Assembly (NCBI GenBank): GCA_016869025.1
Contig: VGFA01000008.1
Location: forward strand, 26,117 to 90,116
Length of the DNA: 64,000 nt
Direction: 5' to 3'
From: Armatimonadota bacterium
Lineage (GTDB): Bacteria > Sysuimicrobiota > Sysuimicrobiia > Sysuimicrobiales > Humicultoraceae
Made by a program: the position numbers and the translations under genes
Notes under the pieces: model-generated
Database searches by the model: none
Told to the model about the DNA's origin: nothing
What the model saw: only the letters and a program-made list of their open reading frames with translations
Shown here: piece by piece, positions 16,345-25,874 of the stretch
Layout of the letters: every line of letters starts with the position of its first letter
How positions within the stretch are numbered: the first letter of the stretch is position 1

Positions 16345-17751
16345 GTGGCCGCAAACAACCCGCTGGGCATAGACCTCGACCACTACGAGTGGGGGTTTCG
16401 CGACCCGGAGAAGTACGTCTTCAAGGCCCGCAAGGGCCTGGACCGCGAGATCGTGGAGATGATTTCCTCCATGAAGGGCGAGCCCGAGTGGATGCGCGCC
16501 TTTCGCCTGCACTCGCTGGAGCACTTCTTGCGGCGCCCGTTGCCCACGTGGGGCGCGGATCTCACGCAGATAGACTTCAACGACATCTACTACTACCTCA
16601 AGCCCACCGATGGCAAAGGCCACACATGGGAGGACGTGCCCGAGGGGATCAAGCGGACGTTCGACCGTCTGGGCATCCCCGAGGCCGAGAAGAAGTACCT
16701 GGCCGGGGTGGGTGCTCAGTACGAATCCGAGAGCGTATATCACAACCTGAAGGAGGAGTGGGAGAAGCTCGGGGTCATCTTCCTGGACACCGACTCGGCC
16801 CTCCGGGAGCACCCCGACATCGTGCGCGAGTACCTCGGGACCGTTGTGCCGCCCGAGGACAACAAGATGGCCGCGCTCAACAGCGCCGTGTGGTCCGGCG
16901 GTTCCTTCATCTACGTACCCGCGGGCGTCAGTGTGGACATCCCCCTTCAGGCCTACTTCCGGATCAACGCTGAGAGGGCAGGCCAGTTCGAGCGCACGAT
17001 GATCATCTGCGAGCCCGGTTCCTACGTTCACTACATCGAGGGGTGTACGGCCCCTGTCTACACCACGGACTTGCTCCACAGCGCGGTAGTGGAGATCATC
17101 GTGAAGGAGGGCGCGCGCTGCCGCTACACTACGATCCAGAACTGGTCCACGAACACCTACAACCTGGTGACCAAGCGCGCGGTGGCCTACCGGGACGCGA
17201 CCATGGAGTGGGTTGACGGGAACATTGGCTCCAAGATCACGATGAAGTACCCGAGCGTGTACATGGTCGAGCCCGGCGCCAAGGCCGAGGTCCTCTCGCT
17301 GGTCTTCGCTGGGAAGGGCCAGTCCCAGGACCCCGGTGCGAAGGTGATCCACGCCGCTCCACACACCCAGTCCACCGTGGTTAGCAAGTCCATCGCGAAG
17401 GATGGCGGACGGGCCGGATACCGCGGGCTCGTGAAGGTTTACCCCGGCGCCGTGGGCAGCAAGTGCGCCGTGCGCTGCGACGCCCTGATACTCGACGACC
17501 GCAGCCGCTCCGACACCTACCCCTCCATGGAGGTTGACGAGATGGACGCCTCGATTACCCACGAGGCCACCGTCTCCAAGGTGAGCGACGAGCAGCTCTT
17601 CTATCTCATGAGCCGCGGGATCAGGGCCGACGAGGCCATGAACATGATCGTGCGCGGCTTCATCGAGCCGGTCGTGAAGGAACTACCACTGGAGTATGCG
17701 GTGGAGCTGAACCGGCTGATCGCGATGGAGATGGAGGGTTCCGTTGGCTAG
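16345..17751 (+). CDS. sufB: Fe-S cluster assembly protein SufB
   Basis: A 468-aa scaffold subunit, the usual size. Hallmarks are '[20 protein letters not shown]', '[20 protein letters not shown]' with a conserved cysteine, '[19 protein letters not shown]', and the C-terminal '[20 protein letters not shown]'. SufB with SufD and SufC builds Fe-S clusters under oxidative or iron-limited conditions, and in many lineages is the only system. The GTG at 16345 has GGGGAGAG upstream. It overlaps sufD by eight bases. Confidence 0.96.
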   Translation: MAANNPLGIDLDHYEWGFRDPEKYVFKARKGLDREIVEMISSMKGEPEWMRAFRLHSLEHFLRRPLPTWGADLTQIDFNDIYYYLKPTDGKGHTWEDVPEGIKRTFDRLGIPEAEKKYLAGVGAQYESESVYHNLKEEWEKLGVIFLDTDSALREHPDIVREYLGTVVPPEDNKMAALNSAVWSGGSFIYVPAGVSVDIPLQAYFRINAERAGQFERTMIICEPGSYVHYIEGCTAPVYTTDLLHSAVVEIIVKEGARCRYTTIQNWSTNTYNLVTKRAVAYRDATMEWVDGNIGSKITMKYPSVYMVEPGAKAEVLSLVFAGKGQSQDPGAKVIHAAPHTQSTVVSKSIAKDGGRAGYRGLVKVYPGAVGSKCAVRCDALILDDRSRSDTYPSMEVDEMDASITHEATVSKVSDEQLFYLMSRGIRADEAMNMIVRGFIEPVVKELPLEYAVELNRLIAMEMEGSVG

Positions 17752-19066
17752 TGGCTCCCCTGGCGCGGCCTGCGTGACCCGCGAGACCGTGCAAGCGTTG
17801 AGCACCAGGATGCGGGAGCCCGACTGGGTGCGCGCCCGGCGTGCTGCCGCGTGGGATGCGTTCGAGCAGCTTCCCATGCCCCTGGTGACGCACCCTGAGA
17901 AGTGGCGCCGGACCGAACTGGGCGACCTGGACCCGGGCGCGTTCTGTCTCCCCAACGGGACCGGGGACACCGCCCAGCCGCGGTTCATCGGAACGATCGC
18001 CCGGGAGGCCGGCGAACGTGCCGGGCTTGTCACCCATCTGGACGGGAGTCTGGCGGCCCGCGAGCTCACGGCTGCCGCGGCCCGACAGGGAGTGCTCCTC
18101 TCGGACATCGCCACTGCGGTCAGGGAGCACCCGGACCTGGTGCGCGATCACCTCATGACCACTGTGGCGATGCCCGACGAGCACCGGTTCCGGGCGCTGC
18201 ACGCCGCGCTTTGGACCGGGGGCACCTTCCTCTACGTGCCCAAAGGGGCAGAGGTCGTCCTGCCAATAGTGAGCCAGACCTGGTTGGGCGTCCAAGGGTG
18301 CGCCCTCTTTCCACACACCCTCCTGATCGCGGAGGAGGGGAGCAGCGTAACCCTGGTCGAGCTGTTCGCTTCCACGGGAGACGGAGGGCGCACGCTGTCC
18401 TCGGGTGCGGTCGAACTGATCCTGCGCGCCGGAGCGCGCGTTCAGTATGCGGCCGTTCAAGAGTGGGGCCTGTCTATGTGGGAGGTGGGGAGCCTGATCC
18501 GCGCGCACCTCGCCCGGGATGCCTCACTGCGCAGCCTGGTTGTTGCGCTGGGTGGGGGGCTCGTCAAGGTGGACGTCGAATCGCAGCTCCGGGGGCCTGG
18601 AGCCTCCTCGGAGATGCTTGGGGTCTACTTCGGGACCGGGGGACAGCAGGTTAACTTCCACACACTGCAGGAACACCGGGCGCCCAGCACCTCCAGCGAC
18701 CTCCTGTACAGGGGTGCGGTGAAGGACACGGCCAGGGCCGTGTTCTCGGGCCTGATAAGGGTGGACCCGGGCGCGCAGAAGACCAACGCGTTCCAGGCGA
18801 ACCGCAACCTGATTCTCTCCCGTGGCGCTCGGTCCGACAGCATTCCAATGCTGGAGATCATGGCCGATGATCTCCGGTGCACTCACGGGTCGGCCACCAG
18901 CCACCTGGACGACGAACAGGTCTTCTATCTGATGAGCCGGGGGATCTCGCGCAAGCGTGCGGCGTTCATGATAGTCGAGGGCTTCTTCGCCGACATCTTC
19001 GATCGCATCCCAAGAGAGCGCGTGCGCTCCTACCTGCGGGCCAGGGTCGCGGAGAAGTTGATCTGA
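17744..19066 (+). CDS. sufD: Fe-S cluster assembly protein SufD
   Basis: A 440-aa paralogue of SufB with the same beta-helix core and C-terminus ('[20 protein letters not shown]') but a divergent N-terminus ('[20 protein letters not shown]') typical of SufD. It partners SufB at the cluster-forming interface. The TTG start at 17744 lies inside the sufB 3' end and is supported by ATGGAGGG five bases upstream. The next gene begins one base after its stop. Confidence 0.93.
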   Translation: MASGSPGAACVTRETVQALSTRMREPDWVRARRAAAWDAFEQLPMPLVTHPEKWRRTELGDLDPGAFCLPNGTGDTAQPRFIGTIAREAGERAGLVTHLDGSLAARELTAAAARQGVLLSDIATAVREHPDLVRDHLMTTVAMPDEHRFRALHAALWTGGTFLYVPKGAEVVLPIVSQTWLGVQGCALFPHTLLIAEEGSSVTLVELFASTGDGGRTLSSGAVELILRAGARVQYAAVQEWGLSMWEVGSLIRAHLARDASLRSLVVALGGGLVKVDVESQLRGPGASSEMLGVYFGTGGQQVNFHTLQEHRAPSTSSDLLYRGAVKDTARAVFSGLIRVDPGAQKTNAFQANRNLILSRGARSDSIPMLEIMADDLRCTHGSATSHLDDEQVFYLMSRGISRKRAAFMIVEGFFADIFDRIPRERVRSYLRARVAEKLI

Positions 19067-19067
19067 G

Positions 19068-19412
19068 ATGGCCGAGTTCATCCAGGTTGCAACGCTTCAA
19101 GAGGTCCCGCCGGGCACAGCCAAGCAGGTTGAGGCCGGCGGCCGCAAGATCGCCGTGGTGAACGTCCGCGGCACCGTCTACGCGGTGGATGACACCTGCA
19201 CCCACGAGGACCAGTCACTTGCGGCTGGCCCGGTGGTGGGCGAGATCCTGGTCTGTCCCAAACACGGATCGCGGTTTCACGTGCCCTCGGGCCGCGTGCT
19301 CTCGCTGCCGGCGGTGCGGCCTGTGGGTACGTACCCCGTAAGGGTGGAGGGGGACGCGATCCTGGTCTCGCTTAAGGGCAGTCCCGGACAGGGAATGCCG
19401 CACAGGCGTTAG
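19068..19412 (+). CDS. Rieske-type [2Fe-2S] ferredoxin
   Basis: A 114-aa single-domain protein. The Rieske cluster ligands are in 'CTHEDQSLAAGPV' (C-x-H) and 'LVCPKHGSRFHVPSG' (C-x2-H), the pattern of small Rieske ferredoxins such as NirD or dioxygenase ferredoxins. It is soluble, with no signal peptide. Its position between sufD and sufS, one base after the sufD stop, suggests an electron-transfer role in Fe-S assembly or repair rather than in a dioxygenase. That assignment rests on context. Confidence 0.88.
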   Translation: MAEFIQVATLQEVPPGTAKQVEAGGRKIAVVNVRGTVYAVDDTCTHEDQSLAAGPVVGEILVCPKHGSRFHVPSGRVLSLPAVRPVGTYPVRVEGDAILVSLKGSPGQGMPHRR

Positions 19413-19427
19413 TCAGGAGGTGTGCCC

Positions 19428-20693
19428 TTGGCTCTAGCCGCAGGCATCCGCGACGACTTCCCGCTCCTGAGCCAAACGGTGGGCGGGAAGCCCCTGGTCT
19501 ACCTCGACAGCGCGGCAACCTCGCAGAAACCGCGCCAGGTGCTGGAGTCCCTTTTCGAGTACTACCGCTCCTACAACGCCAACGTACACAGGGGCATCTA
19601 CTGGCTGGCCGAGGAGGCCACTGCCAGGTATGAGGAGGCGCGCACCAAGATCGCCTCACTCCTCGGTGCCGCGCGGCCAGAGGAGATCGTCTTCACGCGG
19701 GGCACCACCGAGGCGCTCAACCTCGTGGCCGGGACCTGGGGCCGCGCCAACGTTGGCCCTGGGGACCAGATTCTCTTGACCGAGATGGAGCACCACAGCA
19801 ACATCGTGCCCTGGCAGATGCTGGCCGCCGAGCGCGGGGCCGTCTTGAGGTACATCCCGGTTACGGACGAAGGCCGGCTCGACCTCGACACCCTGGACCG
19901 GCTGCTGGCCGGCCGGCCGAAGATTGTGGGGCTGGCCCATCAGTCCAACGTCTTGGGGACGATCAACCCGGTCAGGTGGATCGCGGACCGTGCGCACCAG
20001 GCAGGCGCGCTGGTTGTCGTGGACGCGGCGCAGAGTGTGCCGCATCAGAAGGTGGACGTCACGGCGCTGGGCGCCGACTTCCTGGCGTTCTCCGGGCACA
20101 AGATGCTCGGGCCCATGGGCATCGGAGGGCTGTGGGCCCGTTACGCGGTGCTTGACGCGATGCCCCCCTACCACGGTGGGGGCGAGATGATCACCAGCGT
20201 GGGTCTCGACCGGTCCACGTACAAGGCCCCGCCACACAAGTTCGAGGCCGGAACCCCCGACGTCGCGGGTGCGATCGCGCTGGGCGTGGCCGCGGACTAC
20301 ATTAGGCAGATCGGCCTCGACGCGATCACCGAGCACGTGCGCGACCTAACGGCCTACGCGCTCCTGCGGCTGATGGAGATCCCGGGGCTGACGATCTACG
20401 GACCCCGGACGGCCACGGACCGGGGCGGTGCCGTCGCCTTCACGCTGGACCGGGTCCACCCTCATGACATCGCCCAGGTTCTCGACGGCGATGGCATCGC
20501 CGTACGCGCCGGTCACCACTGCGCCGAGCCGCTGCACCGGCGATTTGGGATTCCGGCATCCGCACGCGCGAGTTTCCACCTGTACAACACGCGTGCGGAG
20601 GTGGACGCGCTGGTCGAGGGCCTGCTCAAGGTCCGCCGCCTCTTTGCGCGGGCATCCTCCACGGCAAAGGGGGGCGCGCATGGCGCTGGATGA
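19428..20693 (+). CDS. sufS: Cysteine desulfurase SufS
   Basis: A 421-aa PLP enzyme of the group II desulfurases; it takes sulfur from cysteine as a persulfide. Visible are 'VYLDSAATSQKPRQVLESL', 'TRGTTEALNLVAGTWG', 'EMEHHSNIVPWQMLA', the PLP lysine in 'DFLAFSGHKMLGPMGIGGLW', and the active-site cysteine in 'VRAGHHCAEPLHRRFGI'. The TTG at 19428 is chosen because AGGAGG is seven bases upstream; a GTG at 19422 would sit directly on that site. It overlaps sufU by 14 bases. Confidence 0.94.
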   Translation: MALAAGIRDDFPLLSQTVGGKPLVYLDSAATSQKPRQVLESLFEYYRSYNANVHRGIYWLAEEATARYEEARTKIASLLGAARPEEIVFTRGTTEALNLVAGTWGRANVGPGDQILLTEMEHHSNIVPWQMLAAERGAVLRYIPVTDEGRLDLDTLDRLLAGRPKIVGLAHQSNVLGTINPVRWIADRAHQAGALVVVDAAQSVPHQKVDVTALGADFLAFSGHKMLGPMGIGGLWARYAVLDAMPPYHGGGEMITSVGLDRSTYKAPPHKFEAGTPDVAGAIALGVAADYIRQIGLDAITEHVRDLTAYALLRLMEIPGLTIYGPRTATDRGGAVAFTLDRVHPHDIAQVLDGDGIAVRAGHHCAEPLHRRFGIPASARASFHLYNTRAEVDALVEGLLKVRRLFARASSTAKGGAHGAG

Positions 20694-21105
20694 TCTCTAC
20701 CGCGAGGTGATCCTCGACCACTACGCGCACCCCCGCAACCGGGGCACGCTGGAGCCGAACGACGTGGCCGTGGAAGGAGCCAACCCGCTGTGCGGGGACG
20801 AGCTGGTGCTCTTCCTGCGCCTCCGGGACGGTCGGGTCGAGGAGGTGCGCTTCGAGGGACGCGGGTGCTCGATCAGCCAGGCCTCGGCCTCCATGATGAC
20901 CGAGGCGGTCAAGGGCAGGACGCTGGACGAGGTCCGGGTGCTGGTCGCCGCGTTCAAGGGCATGATGCACGGTGAGGAGCCCGGCGACGAGATGGGCGAT
21001 CTCGCCGCGCTGCAGGGGGTCCGCAAGTTCCCGGTGAGGGTCAAGTGCGCGACGCTGCCCTGGATCTCCCTGGAGCAGGGCCTGGACGAGTACGCGGCGC
21101 GCTAG
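20680..21105 (+). CDS. sufU: SufU-type sulfur-transfer/scaffold protein
   Basis: A 141-aa protein of the SufU/IscU fold. Conserved residues are Cys38 and Asp40 ('NPLCGDEL'), Cys63 ('GRGCSISQASASMM') and Cys123 ('VKCATLPW'). The extra stretch between the last two cysteines is the mark of SufU, the zinc-dependent acceptor of SufS persulfide, rather than of IscU. The ATG at 20680 lies inside the end of sufS with GGGGGG upstream. It is the last gene of the suf operon and overlaps the transketolase 3' end by four bases. Confidence 0.92.
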   Translation: MALDDLYREVILDHYAHPRNRGTLEPNDVAVEGANPLCGDELVLFLRLRDGRVEEVRFEGRGCSISQASASMMTEAVKGRTLDEVRVLVAAFKGMMHGEEPGDEMGDLAALQGVRKFPVRVKCATLPWISLEQGLDEYAAR

Positions 21106-22070
21106 GATGCCCGCTTCCGGCTGACCGCCCGCCTGGCGGCGGCGGCGATCTCGCCCGCGGTGAGGCCGTACGCCTCCATCAGCGGCCTGGGCGGTCCTGA
21201 CTCACCGAACCGATCCTGAATCCCCACACGCTCCACACCCACCGGATGGTGGGCGGTGACCAGCTCGCATATGGCTCCTCCCAGCCCTCCATAGACCGAG
21301 TGTTCCTCGGCGGTGACGATGGCGCCGGTCTCGCGCGCCGCCGCAAGGATCGTGGCTTCGTCGAGTGGCTTGAGGGTTGACACGTTGAGCACACGGGCGG
21401 AGACGCCTTCTGCCCCCAGCAGCTGGGCTGCCTCCAGCGCCTCGGCAACCATGATCCCGCACGCCGCCAGCGTCACGTCGCCGCCGTCGCGCAGCACCGG
21501 GGCCACCCCGATCGAGAACTGGTAGGAGTCGTCAAACAGGACTGGCACGCCTCCACGCCCGAGCCGCACGTACACAGGTCCGACGTGTTCGGCCACCGCG
21601 CGGATGACCTGCGCCGTCTCCACGGCGTCCGCCGGGACGATCACGGTCATCTTCGCCAGAGACCGCATCAGCGCCAGCTCTTCCACTGCCTGGGCGCTAG
21701 CCCCATCCTCTCCCACGGTCAGGCCGCCGTGGGTGCTGACCAGTTTGACGTTGAGGCCGGGCTGCGCGACCAGCACCCTGATCTGGTCGTAGCACCGCCC
21801 CGGCGAAAAGGCGGCGAATGAACTCACGAACGGGATCTTGCCGCATGTGGCCAGGCCCGCCGCCACGCCGACCATGTTCTGCTCGGCTATCCCGCACTCG
21901 AAGAAACGATCGGGATAGTCTGCCGCGAACGCCTCCAGCCGGTTGGAGTCGCGGAGGTCGCCGGTGAGTGCCACGATGCGCGGATTGTCTCGGGCCACCT
22001 CGATGATTGCCTCACCGTAGGCGTCCCGGGTTGCCTTCGATGCCGTGGTCCGTGCCAGCGTTATCGCCAT
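21102..22070 (-). CDS. Transketolase, C-terminal subunit
   Basis: A 322-aa protein holding the pyrimidine-binding and C-terminal domains of transketolase: 'RFFECGIAEQNMVGVAAGLA' carries the TPP-activating glutamate, then 'VKLVSTHGGLTVGEDGAS' and 'VTAEEHSVYGGLGGAI'. In the split form this subunit pairs with the TPP-binding N-terminal subunit encoded immediately upstream, six bases away. Together they interconvert sugar phosphates in the pentose-phosphate pathway. Confidence 0.92.
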   Translation of the reverse strand: MAITLARTTASKATRDAYGEAIIEVARDNPRIVALTGDLRDSNRLEAFAADYPDRFFECGIAEQNMVGVAAGLATCGKIPFVSSFAAFSPGRCYDQIRVLVAQPGLNVKLVSTHGGLTVGEDGASAQAVEELALMRSLAKMTVIVPADAVETAQVIRAVAEHVGPVYVRLGRGGVPVLFDDSYQFSIGVAPVLRDGGDVTLAACGIMVAEALEAAQLLGAEGVSARVLNVSTLKPLDEATILAAARETGAIVTAEEHSVYGGLGGAICELVTAHHPVGVERVGIQDRFGESGPPRPLMEAYGLTAGEIAAAARRAVSRKRAS

Positions 22071-22076
22071 CCGATG

Positions 22077-22928
22077 CTACCCCCGCGCTTCCACATTCAG
22101 TTCGGCAATGTCCAGTTCGGCAAGCGCGCGGGCCAGCTCGTCCTCGGTCAACGCCTTGCCGTGATACCCTGCCGCGCCCTCGGCGAACGAGACGCCCTTG
22201 CCCTTGACGGTGCGGGCGATGATCGCGTGAGGCCGCCCGGCGGCGGATGCCGCCCGGTCCAGCGCGGAGACGATCGCCCCCATGTCGTGGCCGTCTATCT
22301 CGGCTACGTCCCAGTTGAATGCCCGCCACTTGTCGGCGAGGGGGTCGAGGCGGATGCGCTCCTCGGTGCGGCCTGTCTGCTGGACACCGTTGCGGTCTAC
22401 AATCGCCACCAGGTTGTCCAGGCCGTAGTGGGCCGCGAACATGGCGCCTTCCCAGACAGAGCCCTCCTGGCACTCGCCGTCGCCCAGCACCGCGTACACG
22501 CGGTAGGGACGCCCGTCGCGCTTGCCGGCAAGCGCCATGCCGATCGCCGCCGAGAACCCCATGCCCAGCGAGCCCGTGGACATGTCAACCCCGGGCGTCC
22601 GGACCATGTCGGGATGCCCCTGCAGGATGCTGCCCATCTGGCGCATCGTCCACAGGTGGCCGGGGTCGAAGTATCCGCACTCGGCCAGCACCACGTACCA
22701 GGCAGGGCAGGCGTGGCCCTTGCTGAGCACAACCCTGTCGCGGTCTGCCCACGCCGGGTCTTTCGGGTTGTGCCGCAACTGATGGAAGTAGAGCGCGGTC
22801 AGAAGATCGATCACCGAGAGAGAGCCGCCCGGATGTCCGGAACCGGCTCTGGTTATGATCTTCAGGATTGTCTTGCGAAAGGCGTGGGCGCGCGATCTCA
22901 GCGCGCTCAAATCCGCATGTGAACTCAT
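22077..22928 (-). CDS. Transketolase, N-terminal subunit
   Basis: A 283-aa TPP-binding subunit. The motifs are 'ITRAGSGHPGGSLSVIDLL', 'VVLSKGHACPAWYVVLAECG', and the TPP/Mg site 'AVLGDGECQEGSVWEGAMFA' followed by 'IVDRNGVQQTG'. The ATG at 22928 has GGGGGGCG just upstream; an in-frame extension to 22970 lacks such a site. Stop, gap and start lie in order before the C-terminal gene, so the two genes look like a native split pair rather than a frameshifted single gene. Confidence 0.92.
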   Translation of the reverse strand: MSSHADLSALRSRAHAFRKTILKIITRAGSGHPGGSLSVIDLLTALYFHQLRHNPKDPAWADRDRVVLSKGHACPAWYVVLAECGYFDPGHLWTMRQMGSILQGHPDMVRTPGVDMSTGSLGMGFSAAIGMALAGKRDGRPYRVYAVLGDGECQEGSVWEGAMFAAHYGLDNLVAIVDRNGVQQTGRTEERIRLDPLADKWRAFNWDVAEIDGHDMGAIVSALDRAASAAGRPHAIIARTVKGKGVSFAEGAAGYHGKALTEDELARALAELDIAELNVEARG

Positions 22929-23044
22929 TATCGCCCCCCGCGCGCAGGATGCGCGACAGATGAACAACAATTCTAGGTTCTGGGAAGGGAGATCAATACC
23001 CTGCCGGTGGCCCGCAGCAGCCCAAACACGTACCGGAGGTGGGT

Positions 23045-23073
23045 TTGACGGTCATCGTGGCCGGTGCTACCAT
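23045..23073 (+). promoter_or_regulatory. Promoter of the nuoBDIC cluster
   Basis: TTGACG (23045-23050), 17-base spacer, TACCAT (23068-23073). Transcription from about 23080 would leave a leader of about 68 bases before nuoB. It is the best signal in the 219-base divergent gap between the transketolase and nuoB; the rest of that gap shows nothing recognisable. Confidence 0.55.
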
Positions 23074-23147
23074 GAGTGCGGTTTTCTCAGTTCCGGATCG
23101 CGCGTCTGTTGAGCGACCGCGCCCGCGATCTCCCTGGGGAGGAGAGC

Positions 23148-23711
23148 ATGGTTGCCCCGCTGCAGCGGGATATTGTCCCATCAGCGAGACCCGCGTCAGT
23201 AGAGAAGGCGATTGAGGTTCTTGACCGGCTACCAGTCGGCAGCGTCGTTCTCACCAAGGTCGAGACGCTGCTCAACTGGAGCCGTGCCGCCAGCCTGTGG
23301 CCGCTGGGCTTTGGACTGGCTTGCTGCGCGATCGAGATGATGGCCGCCTTTGCCGGCAGGTTCGACCTGGATCGCATGGGTGTGATACCCAGGGCGACGC
23401 CGCGCCAGGCCGACCTGATGATCGTGGCAGGGCGCTGCACGATCAAGATGGCGCCGATCACGCGCCGGCTGTGGGAACAGATGCCAGAGCCCAAGTACGT
23501 GATCTCGATGGGATCCTGCGCAACATGCGGCGGCCCGTTCTACCACGACAACTATTCGATCCTGAAGGGAATAGACCAGATCATTCCAGTGGACGTCTAC
23601 ATCCCCGGCTGCCCACCGCGGCCGGAGGCGCTCATCGAGGGGATACTCAAGCTCCAGGAGAAGATAAAGGCTGGGCCGTTCCTCCGCCGCGACGCGGCGG
23701 TGAAGGCCTGA
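23148..23711 (+). CDS. nuoB: NADH-quinone oxidoreductase subunit B
   Basis: A 187-aa subunit binding the terminal N2 [4Fe-4S] cluster of complex I. The four ligands are in '[19 protein letters not shown]' (tandem cysteines), '[12 protein letters not shown]' and '[14 protein letters not shown]'. '[20 protein letters not shown]' is also typical. The ATG at 23148 has GGGGAGGAG upstream. It is first in the order B-D-I-C, which is unusual. NuoA, normally just upstream, is absent. The protein belongs to the quinone-reducing peripheral arm facing the cytoplasm. Confidence 0.93.
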   Translation: MVAPLQRDIVPSARPASVEKAIEVLDRLPVGSVVLTKVETLLNWSRAASLWPLGFGLACCAIEMMAAFAGRFDLDRMGVIPRATPRQADLMIVAGRCTIKMAPITRRLWEQMPEPKYVISMGSCATCGGPFYHDNYSILKGIDQIIPVDVYIPGCPPRPEALIEGILKLQEKIKAGPFLRRDAAVKA

Positions 23712-23726
23712 GCACTGGCCGGTACG

Positions 23727-24830
23727 ATGGCGCTGCGCACCGAAGAGCTGATGCTCAACATGGGCCCTCAGCACCCCAGCACGCACGGGGTGCTGCGCCT
23801 GCTGATAACCCTCGACGGCGAGAACATCGTGGACGCCAGGCCGTACATCGGCTACCTGCACTCTTCCGTCGAGAAGATGATGGAGCAGCGAACCTACCTC
23901 CAGAACGTGGCCCTCGCCGACCGCGGTCTGGACTACCTGACCGCGCTGGCCAACGAGGAGGCCTACCTGCTGGCCGTCGAGCGGCTCGGTGGGATCGAGG
24001 TGCCCCCGCGCGCGCGCTGGATCCGCACGCTCATGTTGGAGCTCCAGCGGATCTCCAGCCACCTCGTGTGGTTGGGAACCTGGGGGAACGATCTAGGGGC
24101 CACGACGGTGTTTCTCTACTGCTTCCGCGAGCGTGAGCGCCTCCTGGACCTGTTCGAGCAGGCCACCGGCGGGCGGCTGCACTACGTGTACTTCCGCCCA
24201 GGTGGCGTCAGCCAGGATCTGCCCGCGGGCTGGACCGACCGCGTCCTTGCGTTCTGCGACGAGTTCCCGGGTCACCTGCAGGAGTACAGTGACCTGCTTA
24301 CCGGCAACCCGATCTTCCTGGCACGGGTGCATGGCGTGGGGGTCCTGCCCAAGGACGCGGCCATCGGCATGGGCGCGTGCGGCCCGGTGGCCCGCGCCTC
24401 AGGGGTCGGGTTTGACGTCCGCAAGGCCTTTCCCTACGAGGCATACGGAGAGGTGGAGTTTGACGTGCCCACCCAGGATGCCGGCGACTGCTTTGCCCGG
24501 TACCTGGTACGCATGGAAGAGATGCGGCAGAGCGTGCGCATCGTTCGACAGGCGATTGAGCGCCTGCCGGACGGGGAGGTCCGTTCCAAGGTGCCGGTCG
24601 CGGTGAAGCTGCCGCGGGGCGAGACCTACACGCGCACAGAGTCTCCACGCGGGGATCTGGGAGTCTACCTGGTGAGCGAGGGGGCCGACCGGCCCTACCG
24701 GCTCAAGGTCCGCGCGCCGTCGTTTGCCAACCTCTATGCGCTCTCCGAGATGATGCGCGGCTGGAAGGTGGCGGACGTCATCGCGATCCTGGGAACGGCT
24801 GACATCGTCCTTTCGGACGTAGATCGGTAG
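23727..24830 (+). CDS. nuoD: NADH-quinone oxidoreductase subunit D
   Basis: A 367-aa 49-kDa-type subunit forming the quinone pocket with NuoB. Signatures are 'MGPQHPSTHGVLRLLITLDG', 'IGYLHSSVEKMMEQRTY' and 'ELQRISSHLVWLGTWGND'. The terminal CxxC pairs that bind nickel in group 4 [NiFe] hydrogenases are absent, so this is a quinone-site subunit. It is slightly shorter than many NuoD (about 400 aa) because the N-terminus is compact. Start 23727 lies 15 bases after nuoB; the Shine-Dalgarno is weak. Confidence 0.93.
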   Translation: MALRTEELMLNMGPQHPSTHGVLRLLITLDGENIVDARPYIGYLHSSVEKMMEQRTYLQNVALADRGLDYLTALANEEAYLLAVERLGGIEVPPRARWIRTLMLELQRISSHLVWLGTWGNDLGATTVFLYCFRERERLLDLFEQATGGRLHYVYFRPGGVSQDLPAGWTDRVLAFCDEFPGHLQEYSDLLTGNPIFLARVHGVGVLPKDAAIGMGACGPVARASGVGFDVRKAFPYEAYGEVEFDVPTQDAGDCFARYLVRMEEMRQSVRIVRQAIERLPDGEVRSKVPVAVKLPRGETYTRTESPRGDLGVYLVSEGADRPYRLKVRAPSFANLYALSEMMRGWKVADVIAILGTADIVLSDVDR

Positions 24831-24837
24831 ACGGAGC

Positions 24838-25317
24838 ATGGCAGAACTCGCCGTACGCGCATGGGATGCGGTAGTCGGCCTGGCAACCGGGCTGCGGGTC
24901 ACGCTGCGGGCCCTTGGGGCCAGGAAGAACACCGTCCAGTATCCCATAGAGAGACTCGACGTTTCCCCGAACTGGCACGGCCTCCTGGCCCTGCCCGTGG
25001 ATCCCGCGACCGGGAAGGACAAGTGCATCATCTGCTTCCAGTGCGAGCGGGTTTGTCCCGATCGGTGCATCCACATTGAGGCAACAGGCAAGGGAAAGGA
25101 GCGCCAGCTTACACGCTTTGACATCGAGATGGACAAGTGCTGCTACTGCGCGCTGTGCGTCGAGGTCTGCCCGACCGAGGCGATAGTGTTCGTGCCGTGC
25201 TACGAGGCCAGCACCCGCGACCGGGACAGGTTGCTCTATGACCTAGACGATCTGCACCGGGCGGAATCGAAGGAGCCGGTCGCGCGCGGGATCATCCCGG
25301 TGGGAGGACGGTCGTGA
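24838..25317 (+). CDS. nuoI: NADH-quinone oxidoreductase subunit I
   Basis: A 159-aa protein with two [4Fe-4S] motifs, 'CIICFQCERVCP' and 'CCYCALCVEVCPTEAIV', the N6a/N6b clusters that relay electrons to NuoB. The N-terminal amphipathic helix ('GLATGLRVTLRALGARKN') is as in NuoI. It starts eight bases after nuoD. Its stop overlaps the nuoC start as GTGA. Confidence 0.93.
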   Translation: MAELAVRAWDAVVGLATGLRVTLRALGARKNTVQYPIERLDVSPNWHGLLALPVDPATGKDKCIICFQCERVCPDRCIHIEATGKGKERQLTRFDIEMDKCCYCALCVEVCPTEAIVFVPCYEASTRDRDRLLYDLDDLHRAESKEPVARGIIPVGGRS

Positions 25318-25874
25318 GCTGGGAGCTCGTCGAGCAGCTGAAGGCCCGCTTTCCCGAGGTGGAGCCCTTTCCGCGCAGCGAGCCGTCGCCGGAAGAGGAG
25401 CCGCCGGGGCACAAGCACGACGCCGCGAAGGCGCCGGTTCGCCATGTTCCAGGCGCCGTGGTGCCCGCGGGCCGTCTACCGGAGATTTGCCGCGCGGTGC
25501 GGGATGAGGCGCCGTTCCTGCTGGATTACTGCTCGTTCGTGACAGGCGTGGACCGTCCCGAGGCTGGGCAGATCGAGGTGGCCTATCACCTCTTCTCGAT
25601 AGCCGCTCATCACGAGCTTTTGCTGAAGGTGAGTGTGCCGCGCGACGATCCCCGGATACCCAGCGTCAGCGGCATCTGGAACGCGGCAAACTGGCACGAG
25701 CGGGAGACCTACGACCTGTTCGGGGTTGTGTTTGACGGCCATCCAGACCTTCGGCGGATCATGATGACCGATGACTGGGTCGGCCACCCCTTGCGCAAGG
25801 ACTATGTCTACGAGGATCCGCGATGGCTGGTGGACCTGGTGGCGCAGCGCCGGCGCGAGGCCGGTTCGTCCTGA
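25314..25874 (+). CDS. nuoC: NADH-quinone oxidoreductase subunit C
   Basis: A 186-aa 30-kDa-type subunit. The signature is 'HERETYDLFGVVFDGHPDLR' followed by 'MTDDWVGHPLRKDY'. The N-terminus carries about 30 residues of charged, proline-rich sequence before the conserved fold, which looks like a flexible extension. GGGAGG lies six bases before the GTG at 25314. In standard nuo operons C sits between B and D; here it is last, after I. The next gene starts inside its 3' end. Confidence 0.92.
   Translation: MSWELVEQLKARFPEVEPFPRSEPSPEEEPPGHKHDAAKAPVRHVPGAVVPAGRLPEICRAVRDEAPFLLDYCSFVTGVDRPEAGQIEVAYHLFSIAAHHELLLKVSVPRDDPRIPSVSGIWNAANWHERETYDLFGVVFDGHPDLRRIMMTDDWVGHPLRKDYVYEDPRWLVDLVAQRRREAGSS

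Noticed and set aside
21102..22928. A single transketolase gene split by a frameshift
   Set aside because: The two frames have a proper stop, a six-base gap and a new ATG with an upstream purine-rich stretch, and natural two-subunit transketolases are known.
23727..24830. Reading nuoD as the large subunit of a group 4 [NiFe] hydrogenase
   Set aside because: Neither the N-terminal nor the C-terminal CxxC nickel-ligand pair is present.
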